64,000 bases of DNA, from positions 627,501-691,500 of the forward strand of contig JAHLJT010000631.1 in assembly GCA_031308135.1 (NCBI GenBank). Reading direction: 5' to 3'. The notes beneath the pieces were generated by a model that did no database searches, was not told the DNA's origin, and saw only the letters and a program-made list of their open reading frames with translations. Positions within the stretch are counted from its first letter, which is position 1; every line of letters starts with the position of its first letter. Origin of the DNA: Acheta domesticus (taxonomy: Eukaryota; Arthropoda; Insecta; Orthoptera; Gryllidae). Positions 33,621-44,984 of this stretch are shown piece after piece. Made by a program: the position numbers and the translations under genes.

Positions 33621-33685
33621 GATGAAGGGTGGGGGAAGAAGCGGGGCGTTTGCACTCTCACGGCGCATGCGTTCACCGCCTCTCA

Positions 33686-33800
33686 GTGTATCTCAAGATC
33701 ACCGCCACCTCCCGAGGGGAAACACACGCAATACACTTACGGGATTAATGAACACAGTAGTTGACGCGCCGGGAATCACGAACAATCAATTTAACCACGT
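33686..33800 (+). mobile_element. SINE family 1, 3' fragment
   Basis: ATCACCGCCACCTCCCGAGG, CACTTACGGGATTAATGA and GTTGACGCGC match the 3' part of the copy at 5428 (5917-5985) in order. The tRNA-like head is absent. Confidence 0.65.
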
Positions 33801-33879
33801 AGACGGTGGTATGATTTTCTTCTAGCAGAAATGAATAATCTTGCAGCAAAGTTGCTTCCACTGTGGTGAATCCATTGGA

Positions 33880-34095
33880 TGAGGAGCGGACGGAGGCCAG
33901 AGCCTGGCCCTAGTTGTGGAGGGGGGGCGGGGCGGGGCGGGGCGACGCCATCTGTCGGAGGCGGAGGCGGCGCCGCGGGGCGGCAGGTGTGCGGCGGCCG
34001 TGTTTACGTGGTCGAAGGCCCCTCTGCGGCCGCGCCGCGCCGCCTCCCGGAGCCACGAAGCCGTCACTCGCAGCGCGGCGCCCCGCAGCACGGGA
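33880..34095. other. G-rich island with G-quadruplex motif
   Basis: 33919-33944 contains a GGGGGGG run followed by GGGG runs separated by single C residues, a strong quadruplex motif. The rest is CpG-dense. Glycine-, arginine- and proline-rich frames on both strands are artefacts. Confidence 0.7.
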
Positions 34096-34104
34096 CCTCT
34101 TGAT

Positions 34105-34623
34105 ACTACAGTACCCGCAGCGTATAAACGACTCGGACAGCTCAATGCGCTGTTGCCACACATTACTATACTGCGATTTTCGTAACTTTGCCCCTGACAG
34201 GAATCAGCTGTTGACGGTTTCATTCAATCGGGAGCTTAAACTCACCATAGTGACGTCACTGTCGCGAAATATAAGCTCCTGATTGGATGGCAGCGAAACA
34301 GCTGATTCCTGTCAGGGGCAAAGTTACGGAAATCGCAGTATACGCACATGGCACCACCTACAAGACAGATAAATGAAATATGAAAACAATAACACGTTCT
34401 GACGGCCTATGACTCGTCTTGATGCCATGTTCATAACCTTCGCCACAGCCGAACCTCGCGGCCTTCGCGACGGTCGTGTGAGTCAAATGAGCGGCAACGC
34501 TGGACTCTGGCTGTGAGAATGTAAACAAAACCTCTCAAGCTGATTGCTTCAGAGCGGGTCACGTGACGTACCATAGCACGTGGGGAAAGAACTCTCAAGA
34601 GTTGCTTATACGTTGCCGGTACT
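34105..34623. repeat. Dispersed repeat copy 1, carrying a MITE insertion
   Basis: It starts ACTACAGTACCCGCAGCG and matches 38319-38671 throughout (GCGCTGTTGCCACACATTAC, GGTAAATGAAATAT-like and AGCGGGTCACRTGACGTAC landmarks). It is split by the MITE at 34169-34340, and its right boundary is the hAT insertion at 34624. The class of the repeat is unknown. Confidence 0.88.
34169..34340. mobile_element. Palindromic Tc1/mariner-type MITE with TA duplication
   Basis: The 172-bp element begins TACTGCGATTTTCGTAACTT and ends as its inverse, with GTGACGTCAC near the centre. TA flanks it on both sides. The uninterrupted paralogue at 38379 reads CATTACTACGCAC with a single TA, which shows the duplication directly. 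A copy in the opposite internal orientation lies at 51952-52124. Confidence 0.92.
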
Positions 34624-35150
34624 GTAGTGATGCGTCATGGATAACAAAATATCGATGCTGACAAACATTGATGTTTAAAATAAAAATATCGATGTTAATC
34701 AAACATCGACCAAAATCATCGATGTTTTTAAACATCGCTAGTTCAGTAACCTCATAACTTTAAATTCGTGCGCAACAATTTTTTTTTATTTGACAGTGGC
34801 TGTGTATATTAATTTGTAATTAAAATGTTACAAAAATGTTAAAAACGCTTCTCCATGTGCGAAATACGAATTAGAGGGCATCAGAAACATCTCGGGCGAG
34901 GGATAGTCTGATCGATGCAGGTAATACAAACCACGTTCGTACATCAAACAGTGGTGCCATCGGTTATTCTTTCGTATTTAAACTTTTACACAATTGTGGT
35001 TACGGGAATTTTTCACCCACATACAAAACATTGAAAACTTTAAAAAAAATCGATCACTAAACATTGATGTTCGAAAAACATCGTCTTCAATAATATTTTT
35101 GTAGAAACAGCGATGTTTTGAAAACATCGACATCGATGTCGCATCCCTAC
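34624..35150. mobile_element. hAT-type element with CATCGATGTT subterminal repeats
   Basis: The left end is GTAGTGATGCGTC and the right end inverts to GTAGGGATGCGAC. At least eight ACATCGATGTT-like words cluster near the two ends, as expected for transposase sites. CCGGTACT (34616-34623) and CTGGTACT (35151-35158) match at 7/8 positions, and the paralogue at 38664 has one CCGGTACT. 527 bp, no transposase. Confidence 0.88.
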
Positions 35151-35158
35151 CTGGTACT

Positions 35159-37790
35159 AGCCTGCGTCGTGTACTACATTCTTGTATACGAGTTGCTCTT
35201 GTCCCAACTTCCCTCTATTTTTTGAGCAAACTGGCTTAACGATATGGAGGGCTGAGATAATATGTTTATAAATAAAAGTTTTAACGTTTGTGACTTTATA
35301 ACTATTAAATAACTTAAGAACAATGCCTTTTGGTATATACAATAGTTTTATGTTGTGCTAAAAGGAAAATGGCTCATTCTTATATGACTTTTTTTTTTTT
35401 TTTCATTTTTCGTAGCATTTCGACTAATAAATTATTTTTTTACCTTTGCTCGTTATTTTTAAATCATTTTCGCTGATTTCATTGATTCTAATATCATTTT
35501 AATAGTACTTGCTTCAAATAATAACAAACGTTCTCCACAGAATTCCTGAGTAGTCTATTCGATTTCTTCACTCAGTAATTGTATTGCCAGACGTTGTATG
35601 TGATCTAAGGATTCTTGTCTAGCAGCGCCATTATCAGTTCGGGTCATTTCACTAAAGACATCATTCATCTCCCCAAAGACAGATTTCCTGGTAAAGAACA
35701 ATCATGCGAAAAGTTTGCTAGTTGAGTTCACTTGAACGAAGGGAAGACGCCTTGATTACAACAGTAACATATCCAACAGCTGAGTTGTTCGTCTGAATTG
35801 GTTTTGATCAGATTTTTGCGTCATTTTGCTTTGCTTTGCTTTCTTTGCTTTTGCTGAAGGATAGGTCGATAGGTCTAGTAAAAGGGTAGGCAAAAATCTC
35901 TACATCAACGCGAATGTCTACATCCAAAATAGCTCCAAGAAATGTACAGATAACGTAAAAATGTCACATCTCGCTTAATATGAATTATTGTTTCGGGTAA
36001 TATGTGAGTAATGCTTATATTTCCGCCTGCCTGAACTAAAAGCTTGTGTTGTAAAGTGTGAAATTAATTAATTGTAAAAAACTGTTCGTTGATTTATATG
36101 GTATATTAAGCATTATTTTCAATAAAATTACTTTAATAGTATCGTATGTGGAGATGGCGATAAAAATTCGAAGTTACAAAGTCTAGTTAATGGTAATATA
36201 GCAGAAACAGGTCTTGCTTGTCCCGTCGAGTATTCGATTGCTAAATAAGGACTTCACATTTGGATGCCGATCGACAAATACACGAGAATCAAGGTGAAAC
36301 ATTCACGCTTATTCTGGAGTAGTTAGTTTTATAACATTAAATTTGTTTTAAACTTTTTATATTTTGCAATAACATGTTCATCATCTAATTATACTCATTT
36401 ATTACTGATTTTGTGATACGTTTTTGTTTTATGCGATTGGAGCGTTTCTTCTGGCGGAGAGATTTGATTTTCATGTTGAGGTTATTTTCGAATTTTATTT
36501 TTCTCGTGATTTCACTCAAGTTATCATTTAATATTTTCTTTTCTATAATACAATCTTTAACATCGAGGGTTGACAAATGCCTTCAGATGTAAATAAACTG
36601 GTAGGTAACTGCTGTTTTGTTTTCAGATGCTGTCCTACAAGGAACAATAAACAATTTGCGTAGCAAAGAGAAACAATTATTTCTGTGACGCATATGGTGA
36701 TAATTGGTCCCGTAGTGTATGTTGAGCACTTTGGAGAACCTCTTGGTGAAACATGAAGTATTTTCGTTGCGAGGCCCTGCTGCTGCTAGACATTTCATTT
36801 GAATCTTCCCCTCTGTCTCAATGTCACCCCACGATGTTTGGTTTAACTTGTGGAACTATAGAGGATTGTAGCTTGAGGAAGGCCCCTGGGGTACACCTCT
36901 AGGGCAGGTTGCCGCTCACGTTATCTACATGTATCTAATGAGTAATGGATTGTTTACGACTTTTGGGGAAGCTCATGTGTTTCTTCTCAGAAATAAAAAA
37001 AATAGTTGGAAAATTTATATGTGCCTTTTGTGTATTTGGTTTCCATCCCTTATGCAGATCGTAAACAGATACGAGAACATTTTATTTAGCGTTTTAGCTC
37101 TGTGGATTCCTAACCGCTAGAACGTGAAAACGAACTGTCGTGGTCGCTTTGGTAAACTTCAGCCGTCGTCGTTGCCATCTGCTCCGTCCTCGATTATCTG
37201 ATGACGTGAAAGAGTGTTTATAGTATGCGGCGTAAGTGTTTTCGAGAGGGGCAAAAACTTTGAGAATTCATGCGGGACCCTCAACACGAAGTGGCGTCGT
37301 ATCTCTTCGGATGAAAGGAGAAACAGGGTGCAGTCACATAAAAATTACTTATTTCCGGCACTTCATAGTGCGTTGTATTTTCACATGGAGTGTTTTTCAG
37401 TAACTTAAATTTCCCACTTAATCCTTTCATGTGGAACTATATTGCGTGTGATATTCCAGAAAGATGAATGGCCGTGAATTAAGGCACAAATATTTTACTT
37501 ACATTGGATCTCTTCGTGGACAGAACAGCTTGCTTGACACTTTCTTGAAATTTTACGTAGTGGATTTTTCCTCGTAGTTTTTTAGAGTTTACCATTGTGA
37601 TATATTTATATCTTTTTATACGTCTGACGATATATTCTTCGAAAATAAGATGAGTAGAAGGCAATGGAACTCGAACACAAGACTGGGAATTTCTGATTAC
37701 TCCCTCGGTGATTCGATTTTAAAGTGGAAAAGAAGGAACCCGTGCGATTTACAGTGACGAGTTTCCGCTCTAAGTAAAAGCTGGCAAGCG
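35159..37790. other. Long stretch without recognised genes
   Basis: AT-rich; T-rich run at 35389-35402. GTTATCTACATG and AGGCCCCTGGGGTAC near 36880-36930 hint at an old repeat, with no confirmed partner. Frames up to about 70 codons are unsupported. Confidence 0.4.
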
Positions 37791-37799
37791 CTGAATAAT

Positions 37800-38310
37800 G
37801 AATCCGACTGCCGCACGGGGCGAGGGCGCTGTTCAAACACAGGGCCACCCTTCGCGGGGCGGCGGCGCCGGGGGCGGTGCGATGGCTGAGGCGGCACCAG
37901 CGGAGGCGAGCACGGGGGAGGCGGAGGGGGTGAAGGAATAGTGGAGTCGGAGGCAGGGGCGGTTGTGGGCGATGCACGTATGGGGTGACTGAGAAACCGG
38001 CGGAGCAGGCGGCAGGAAAGACGTGGGGTGACGGTGGAGAAGAGAACAGAAGGACGGGGACGGTAACAAAAGGAAAGGGACGGTGAGAAGGGAGCTAAAA
38101 ATGTGACGGGGGGACGATGGTGGAGAGGTGTCATGGACAATCAGACAGGGGATGGCGAAAAAGAGGTACGAGCGAGGAACTGACGGTGAGAAATGTTGGG
38201 AAAGCCGGGGGATGGGACGGTGAGAGGGGTTGGGACGGAGAGGGACCGAGGACGAGGAGATGGCTTGAGAGGGGGAGCGATGTCGGGGGGGGGAGAGGCG
38301 TCGTATAGGA
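37800..38310. repeat. G-rich strand-asymmetric low-complexity block
   Basis: The plus strand is dominated by GGGGACGG, GGTGAGA and GGAGG words, the opposite strand asymmetry to 8280-9450. Minus-strand proline/serine/arginine frames up to 184 codons are artefacts. It abuts copy 2 of the dispersed repeat. Confidence 0.7.
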
Positions 38311-38318
38311 CGAGAACG

Positions 38319-38671
38319 ACTACAGTACCGACAGCATACACGCGACTGACAGATCAGTGCGCTGTTGCCACACATTACTACGCACACGTGGCACCATCTA
38401 CATGACAGGTAAATGAAATATCAAAACATTAACACATACTGCCGGGCTATGGCAAGTCTTGATGTTATGACAAGTTACGCTATGACAAGTTCATAACCTT
38501 CGCCGAAGACGAACCTTATTGCCTCCACGACTTCGTGTGAGTCAGATGAGCGGCAAAGCATAACTTGTTCTGAGAAAGTAAACAAATCCTCGCAAGCTAG
38601 AGCGGGTCACATGACGTACTACCGCACATGGGGTAGAGAACTATCAGAGACGTTTACACGCGACCGGTACT
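38319..38671. repeat. Dispersed repeat copy 2 (empty sites)
   Basis: It aligns with 34105-34623 but lacks both insertions: the MITE site is an intact CATTACTACGCAC (38374-38386) and the hAT site is an intact CCGGTACT (38664-38671). Confidence 0.88.
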
Positions 38672-38699
38672 ATAGTGTGGAGTAGGTAAGAGAAGCGTA

Positions 38700-39400
38700 G
38701 GAAACAGGGAGGAGGCGGTGATGATGACAGATGTGGTCAGCGAGGAAGGGGGGGGGGAGCAAACGCCAAGGGAGGGTATGGCGACGGCAAAGAGGTGCGG
38801 GGCCTTGACTAATGGAAGAGGACGACGGGGATGGTGACGTCGGGAAGGGTGGGAGACGGGGGAAGAGGGGCAGGAGTGGTGGCCGGGAGAATGACGACGG
38901 TGGCGGCGGCGGCTGGGGCGAGGTGGGGGTGAGGCGACGGTGGCGGTGGTGGCGGGGGCGGCGGCGAGGACGGGGGCGGTGGCAGCGGGGATGGAGGGGG
39001 CGGCGGCGGTGGGGTCTGCGAGGGCGGCGGAGCGGTGGCCGGGAGGCTGTGAGGGCAGTGGGGGCGGTGGCGGAGCGGTGGCCGGGAGGCTGTGGGGGCG
39101 GCGGCGGGGGTGGTGCTATCTGTGAGGAGATGGGCCGGATTCCGCGCGCCCCCGAGGCCACTCGGCGCAACGACATTCGTATTCTCGCGTTGGGGTGCTC
39201 GCCCCACCCTCTCCTCCCTCGCCCCAGACTGCTCTCTCTCTCTCTCTCTCTCTCTCTGACGTCAGTGTCCTCCGCTCCGGCGCGCAGTGGCAGGCTCCGC
39301 GAAATCGCTTGGCGAAAGCGACACGTCGCCGCAAATGAATGCAGGCTTCCGCTGGCGATAGGCAGTCCGCGATCCGTTGCCATTGTTCGGTCAGTGTGAT
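38700..39400. repeat. G-rich block ending in a (CT)n tract
   Basis: GGCGGTGGCGG-type words fill 38880-39115, then mixed CpG-rich sequence, then (CT)n at about 39235-39258. Frames up to 237 codons on the minus strand and 195 on the plus strand are composition-driven. Confidence 0.7.
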
Positions 39401-40660
39401 ACAGCCGGCATTAGGGCCAATGACCAATGACCTCTACTCGGTTAATTACTTCCTTGAGTCTGGGCGAGACCGATTTCGGTGAGTGACAGCTCATCAGAAA
39501 CGAATGTCAGCAAAACGAAATGCCCAGTTTTGGTAGTTTTTTCTACAATTAGATTGGCGGACTGTTAATTACGATTAAAGAATGAAGTACGATAGAATGA
39601 AACTTGTGAACAAATACGGTAAATAGTATTATTTTGGAGATTTGTATTTTTCACTCCATTACTAATATTACTTTTTGCAAAAGTTTTTTCGGTTTGAATT
39701 TACTCTGTCGACTGAAAAAAATCATGAGTTTTTAAAGTTATTTAAAGCTAGTGTGTCCTCTAGTTTCGGTGCTACCTGCTCATAATTTCTCAAAAATGGC
39801 TTTTTTAAAATCGCCATGCGTTCGGAAGAGGTGACAGTTGATTCTCTTATGTTAGAGCAGGATTTCGCCACGCTCGATTAGGAACTCCAGAACAAGTCGC
39901 AGATATCCCTTCTGGCTCTTCATTGTCTCAGTGGTCAGTTAAAAGGTTAACTCGGGTGAAAGACTCACTGCACACCAGACTTCCTTTGTCCAATAAACAG
40001 GGAATCCCTTGGCAGATGCCACGCCAGGAGAGTTGGTGGGGAACGCCTCTTGACACAAGCTCCGACTCCATGATTGTTTACTCAGGGGCAGCTTCAAAAC
40101 ATATTTAGGGGGCTTATGAAGAAAAGAAAAAAACAACAACGGATTTTGAAAGAGAATAAATTTATTTACTGTAGTCGCTGTTTAATTTGCGGGCTACTTT
40201 CAATTTTTGTATTTTCATTTATAATAAATCAAAATGAAACATTGAAACTACATTTTTATCTTGTATATTTTCAATATTTTTATAGTAGAAATGGTTTGAA
40301 TTTAAAATTTAAAAGTAAATGAACTGTTGATGGTATAAAATTGGTTGATAGTATCTTGATGCATATTTATAATTTTAATTTTTTGTAAAACATTTTTTTT
40401 AAATATTCAAAAACACACCGAATCTGGAACGAAGAAGTATGACGCCATGTGAACATGAAACGCATATTGCAACACTTTGAGGATGATTGCACAAAGCAGC
40501 CCGTCCATGTGAAAAGAATGAATGACTACAGATTTTACAAAAATGTTGACACACAGAGTGGCAGGAAAATTAACACAGTACGCCCTATAGGAATTATGGA
40601 ACGACTCGTTCTAAAAATGTTGAGACAGAACAGTGTAAAGGAGACCAATCCAAAACGAAG
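39401..40660. other. Unique DNA, nothing firmly recognised
   Basis: CAGGGGCAGCTTCAAAACAT (40083) looks like a hAT-type MITE left end followed by AT-rich sequence, but no matching right end was found. The frame 40449-40907 is interrupted by a microsatellite and has no domain. Confidence 0.4.
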
Positions 40661-40666
40661 ACGAGG

Positions 40667-40667
<1 letters not shown>

Positions 40668-40736
<69 letters not shown>
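40668..40736. repeat. (AT)n with a (GT)n tail
   Basis: AT dinucleotides with one ACAC interruption (about 40696-40701), passing into GTGTGTGTG. Confidence 0.96.
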
Positions 40737-40739
40737 TTT

Positions 40740-41630
40740 AATATAACAGTTTCAATGGAGACTAGTGGCAACCCGCTGCAAGGAACTAGGAAACTTGTCT
40801 TCACAACGAAGTACATTAAAGTGTCAGTTCTTTCGACCCGAACAGTCGATATCTGGATTCGATTCTGGAGAAAACAATCGCATGAAGTGAATACTGTATT
40901 TATGTAATACTCATTTGTGTAAGACAGTGTGTACATTTAATTTTGTACCTAATAAAATATTTTAAATTATATTCGTCATTAATATACTTTATTATAATAT
41001 CTTATGCAAAATATAACAATTCGTAAATGGTTTTGTGGTTGAAATGTAATTTGTGATCCGATTCGTTCATGCGCGCTGCCGATTCCGAGAATAAGTCACC
41101 GCGGCGCGGCCGACACTTTCGCGCGCAATTGTGACGGTTCGCTACGCGTGTTCAAGTTGAGGAAGAGGATCGAGCATAATTGCCAATACATTTTATTGGA
41201 TAAAAAATTGAATTAAAAATCATTTCGAATGTAGTATATGTTCTTTAAGTGTTGCGGGGAAGCCTCCATTCTCTTTCCTCCTTTGGACGACTAGTTTTCT
41301 TCTCCACATATACTTCCATACATATATCTACTCGAAATTGGCTCTGTCTATTTTCTGCTTCTGCGCTGGTGAACGAATCTGATCACAAACTGCGTTTCAG
41401 CTGGTTTTATTTACTGGCTCCATATCAGTAATTATCAGATTGAAACAAAATATTTTACTAGGTTCTTCTTTACTTTTCTTTTTCGTTGAAAACATCGACC
41501 TGTTCTTTTAATGGTTCGTTTTAAAAAAACGAACATCAAATATCTGGAAAGAGTCGTCTATCAATTAAGCCGAATTTTGTACGTTTCACTGTAGTATCTT
41601 TTGTTCTGAATCTACAGCACTTTCAACTCC
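40740..41630. other. Unique DNA, nothing recognised
   Basis: Short CpG-rich patch at 41090-41150; otherwise AT-rich with unsupported frames. Confidence 0.45.
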
Positions 41631-41639
41631 CAGCTTCCG

Positions 41640-42420
41640 CAGATGTGGCCACCGGGAAACCGCCGTTCCCAGGCCGCAGCCTTCGGGCAACCTCCGCGGA
41701 AGGCGCTGCCCGGAGCGGCATTCGCGGAACCGCAGGCCCACGCCAGAAGATGCGGCCTCACGCCTCACCTCCCCCTCCTCCTCTTCCCCCCCCCGCGTCC
41801 TCCGCCCCACCCCTCCCCCTCTTCAGCCCGCCCGCTTTCCCCTCCCCAGCCCCCTCCTCCGCTCCCATCCCTCAACCAGATCCCACGCCCCGTCCCCTCC
41901 CCAGCCCCCCTCCCACTTCTCCGCTCCCACCTCTCATACCACCCCCTCCCCTTCCCTGGTCCCTCCTCCCCCTATTTCGATCCCATCCCTCACCCCGCCT
42001 CTTCCCCTCCCCAGCCCCTCTTCCTCCTCCACTCCCACCCCTCATCCCACCCTTCACCCTCATCCCGCACCCTCACCCCGTCCCCTCCCCACCCCCTCCT
42101 CCCCCTCCGCTCCCACCCCTCATCACGCCCCCTCACCCCGTCCCCTTCCCAGCCGCCCCCTTCTCCGCTCCCACCCCTCATTCCGCCCCCTCCCCTTCCC
42201 TGGCCCCTCCTCCCCCTATCTGATCCCATCCTTCATCCCGCCTCTTCCCCTCCCCAGCCCCTCCTCACCTCCCCCGGTCCCATTCCTCATCCCGCCCTCC
42301 CACCCCGTCCCTCCCCCTCCTCCGCTCCCAGCCCTCATCACGCCCCCTCACACCACCCCTTCACCTCCTTCAATGGCCTCTCACCCCGGCCCCGCACGCG
42401 GGCGCGCACCGCGAAGGACG
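41640..42420. repeat. C-rich degenerate minisatellite block
   Basis: From about 41760 to 42360 the plus strand is nearly free of G and built of CCCCTCCCC, CTCCGCTCCCA and CCCTCATCCCGCC words. These recur every 50-60 bp or so. The 318-codon and 192-codon plus-strand frames are proline/serine artefacts; the codons after 42400 are not evidence of a gene. Confidence 0.8.
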
Positions 42421-42429
42421 ACGCCTCGA

Positions 42430-43560
42430 ATGCTGTCTGGGGGGATAGGAAGCGATGGGGCAGAAAAAAGCACTCCCGGTACACTGCGAATTTTTCGATA
42501 ACGACACGCGTTCTCCGTGGTTGGCAAACTGGAGTTCCATTAGGATTTTCTTTAAAATTCGGTTTGCTACTGGTCATCTACTTCGTGTACATGCTGTAAG
42601 AATCTACTTTTAATCATCATCATCGCGATCATCGTAGAAGAATATGATGGAAAAGAAGAAATAAATAATTCCGTCCAGTGTTAATACGGACGCACTAGAT
42701 TTGATCTTAGAGAAGGAATATTTCTGTCCTAAATCAAACGAGAGCTTATCTCATCTTTTTGTTCATAAAATCTGTGGCAACCACGACAATTGTGAATTTA
42801 ATTAGTCATATTATTGATAAAATTAGTTAAAAACTATGTAATTGCTTTTGAAAACGTCAAGTGAAAAATATTTAATAGTTTTTGATAGGATTCGAACAAT
42901 GAAATAAGTTTCTTATAGCATCGGATTTGCCTTGAGTGATTCAACAATAGTATATAATTCATTTGATCAACACAATATTGAATGTAGCAACATGTGAAAA
43001 TTTTCTATCCTCTTGTGTTCTAATGATTATTCATGACGAAGTGTCGTTGACCTCATTTAATTTCGTTCTCCCGGTAACATCCTTCGGAGGCTACCGAGCG
43101 CTCGAGGCAAAATGCATATAAGGCATCACGGCGGTTAAATTATGATGAAATCAAGAAAGTCCACAAAAAAGGGAGATAAAGAGATTGTGATAGTCATAGG
43201 GGAGGCGGTTTCCGGTCCCTGTGTCCGTGGCCCTCTCACGGGATACTCTTTCAATCTATCTTAGATAATGCCGAGAAGAAAATCTATTTTACAAACCATT
43301 AAACATCTCACACTCATGCATGAACATCAATAGGTTGAATCTCGAACGTTCTGCAGAGATATGCGAAGGCACTTCAAGATTTCTTCTCTGAAGACATTTT
43401 ATTATGCTTTCCGGGACTTAGACATGGTTCATATGTGAAATTTAGTAGAAACACTATTTAGAATATGGAGCTGAGGGGAACTTGATATTCAGAGGAAGTA
43501 TGCCGTTTAGGATTTCCCACACATGTCGGTAAAGTAGAAAACTCTAAAGTACCTTATATA
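42430..43560. other. Unique DNA, nothing recognised
   Basis: AT-rich flank up to the 5' truncation point of the LINE fragment. Confidence 0.45.
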
Positions 43561-43563
43561 TAC

Positions 43564-44509
43564 TTATATTTCCAATTCTTTGCCAATTGTGCATGGGGTC
43601 CCGCAAGGTTCGATCTTAGGGCCTATTCTCTTTCTGTTATATGTAAACGATATGCCCTCGTCTATTAAAAATGGAAGAACGGTTCTGTTTGCTGATGACA
43701 CGAATGTTCTTTGCAAAAAAGAAGCAGTAAATAGTACAATTTCAGAAGTTTCAAATTGGTTTAATAATAACAAATTAATTGTTAACGAAAGAAAAACTGT
43801 TTCAATGCATTTTTGCATCTCAAATCGGAAATCGCATGTTCCATTGAAAATGAACAATATGCAATTAGCTGATGTTGAGGCAACAAAATTTTTAGGTCTT
43901 TCAATTCAATCAAACCTCAAATGGAATGTACATATAACACAATTAAACACTAAATTAAGTTCATTATGCTATGCATTCAGAATTCTTTCAAATTCTGTCA
44001 GCCTTCATGCAGCTCGTTGCGTTTATTTTGCAAATGTGCATTCCCGCCTGAGATATGGCATAATATTCTGGGGAAGCTCATCCTGTAGTATTCAGACCTT
44101 CAGATTGCAAAAGAAAATTAGTCGAATAATGAAAAAATGCCTTCCACGTGATTCCTGCAAGCCTCTTTTCATTGAGCTGGGAATCCTACCATTGCCTTGT
44201 CTATTTATTTACGAATCTGTAATATTCGTCAAAAATGACCTACTTAACGGAGGGAACATATTTTCATGCAATATTGATATTTATAATTACAACACACGCC
44301 GTAGAAATCACGTGCATCAAGTGTCAGTATCAACAGCTCAGTACAAGAAATCAACATACAATACATGTACGTTACTTTACAACGCATTGCCAGATGACAT
44401 AAAACAATTAAAGTCGGTATACAAATTTAAGTTAAAAGTAAAATCTTTTCTGCTGCAAAACTGTTTCTATACAATTAGAGACTATACTGATCGTGAAAAA
44501 GAAAAATAA
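43564..44509 (+). pseudogene. 5'-truncated non-LTR retrotransposon reverse transcriptase fragment
   Basis: The frame is open to the TAA at 44507-44509. It begins inside the enzyme: HGVPQGSILGPILFLLYVND (about codon 5 from 43580) is the conserved GxPQGS-LGP block of LINE reverse transcriptases. It is followed by the catalytic FADDTNVL (Phe in place of the usual Tyr of YADD), then the LGLSIQSNLKWNVHI and RYGIIFWGSSS blocks typical of the C-terminal half of jockey/CR1-type LINEs. The fingers region, endonuclease and ORF1 are missing, so this is a 5'-truncated insertion, the usual outcome of target-primed reverse transcription. No ATG precedes the domain. The lack of stops and frameshifts over 310 codons suggests a fairly recent insertion. 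Clade assignment is tentative. Confidence 0.93.
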
Positions 44510-44620
44510 TGTAACAAAACAAAGATATATAATGAATTAGTTTATGTTTGCATTGTATACATTTAAAAAAATATTTAATACGCCTGTAACAAGTAATGTA
44601 CTTCAGCTTCCGGGTCAGTG
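44510..44620 (+). other. Probable LINE 3' UTR
   Basis: AT-rich sequence directly after the reverse transcriptase stop; no poly(A) or clear repeat tail marks its end. Confidence 0.4.
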
Positions 44621-44624
44621 ACCC

Positions 44625-44984
44625 CCATCTCGATCAGGTTTTTGTCCAGTTTCCCTGATCCATAGAGCAAATGCTGAGATAGCCCCTTGTTTTGCTTCTG
44701 GACGTAAATGTAGCTTCACTGTGCGCACGTTTTGTTGAGCACTCCTTTTGCTTGTAGTTCATTTACAGTTGAAATTGATTTTCTATAACTCAGGAAAAAA
44801 CATTTTTCAAATATCTTTATTTTTCTAAAATAATTATTTTCTAAATTATTTTTTTTCGTTTCGTTTTTTTTTAATTTTTTTTTTATAAAATTCTGGCCCT
44901 CAAGAAAATGTGCGCAGATAAATTTCTTTCCCCACACGTCATATACAGTTTTTACTGGTTTTTTTTTGACTAAATAAATAAATA
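44625..44984. repeat. Dispersed repeat, copy 2 (first copy at 13155)
   Basis: It matches 13155-13600 at both ends. The inverted arms GCGCACGTTTTGTTGAG (44722) and CTCAAGAAAATGTGCGC (ending about 44916) are retained. The interior is shorter and T-rich (44845-44885). It lies just after the LINE 3' region, so insertion into or next to that element is possible. Confidence 0.8.

Noticed and set aside
39440..39500. Minus-strand CTGATGAGCTGTCACTCACC then GAAAT, a possible hammerhead core
   Set aside because: The conserved boxes are present, but the 13 bases between them cannot form a helix II.
40081..40330. Possible hAT MITE starting CAGGGGCAGC
   Set aside because: No matching right end or target duplication found.
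41643..42599. 318-codon proline-rich frame
   Set aside because: Follows the CCCTCC minisatellite vocabulary; a second frame (192 codons) overlaps it, so openness reflects lack of A and G.
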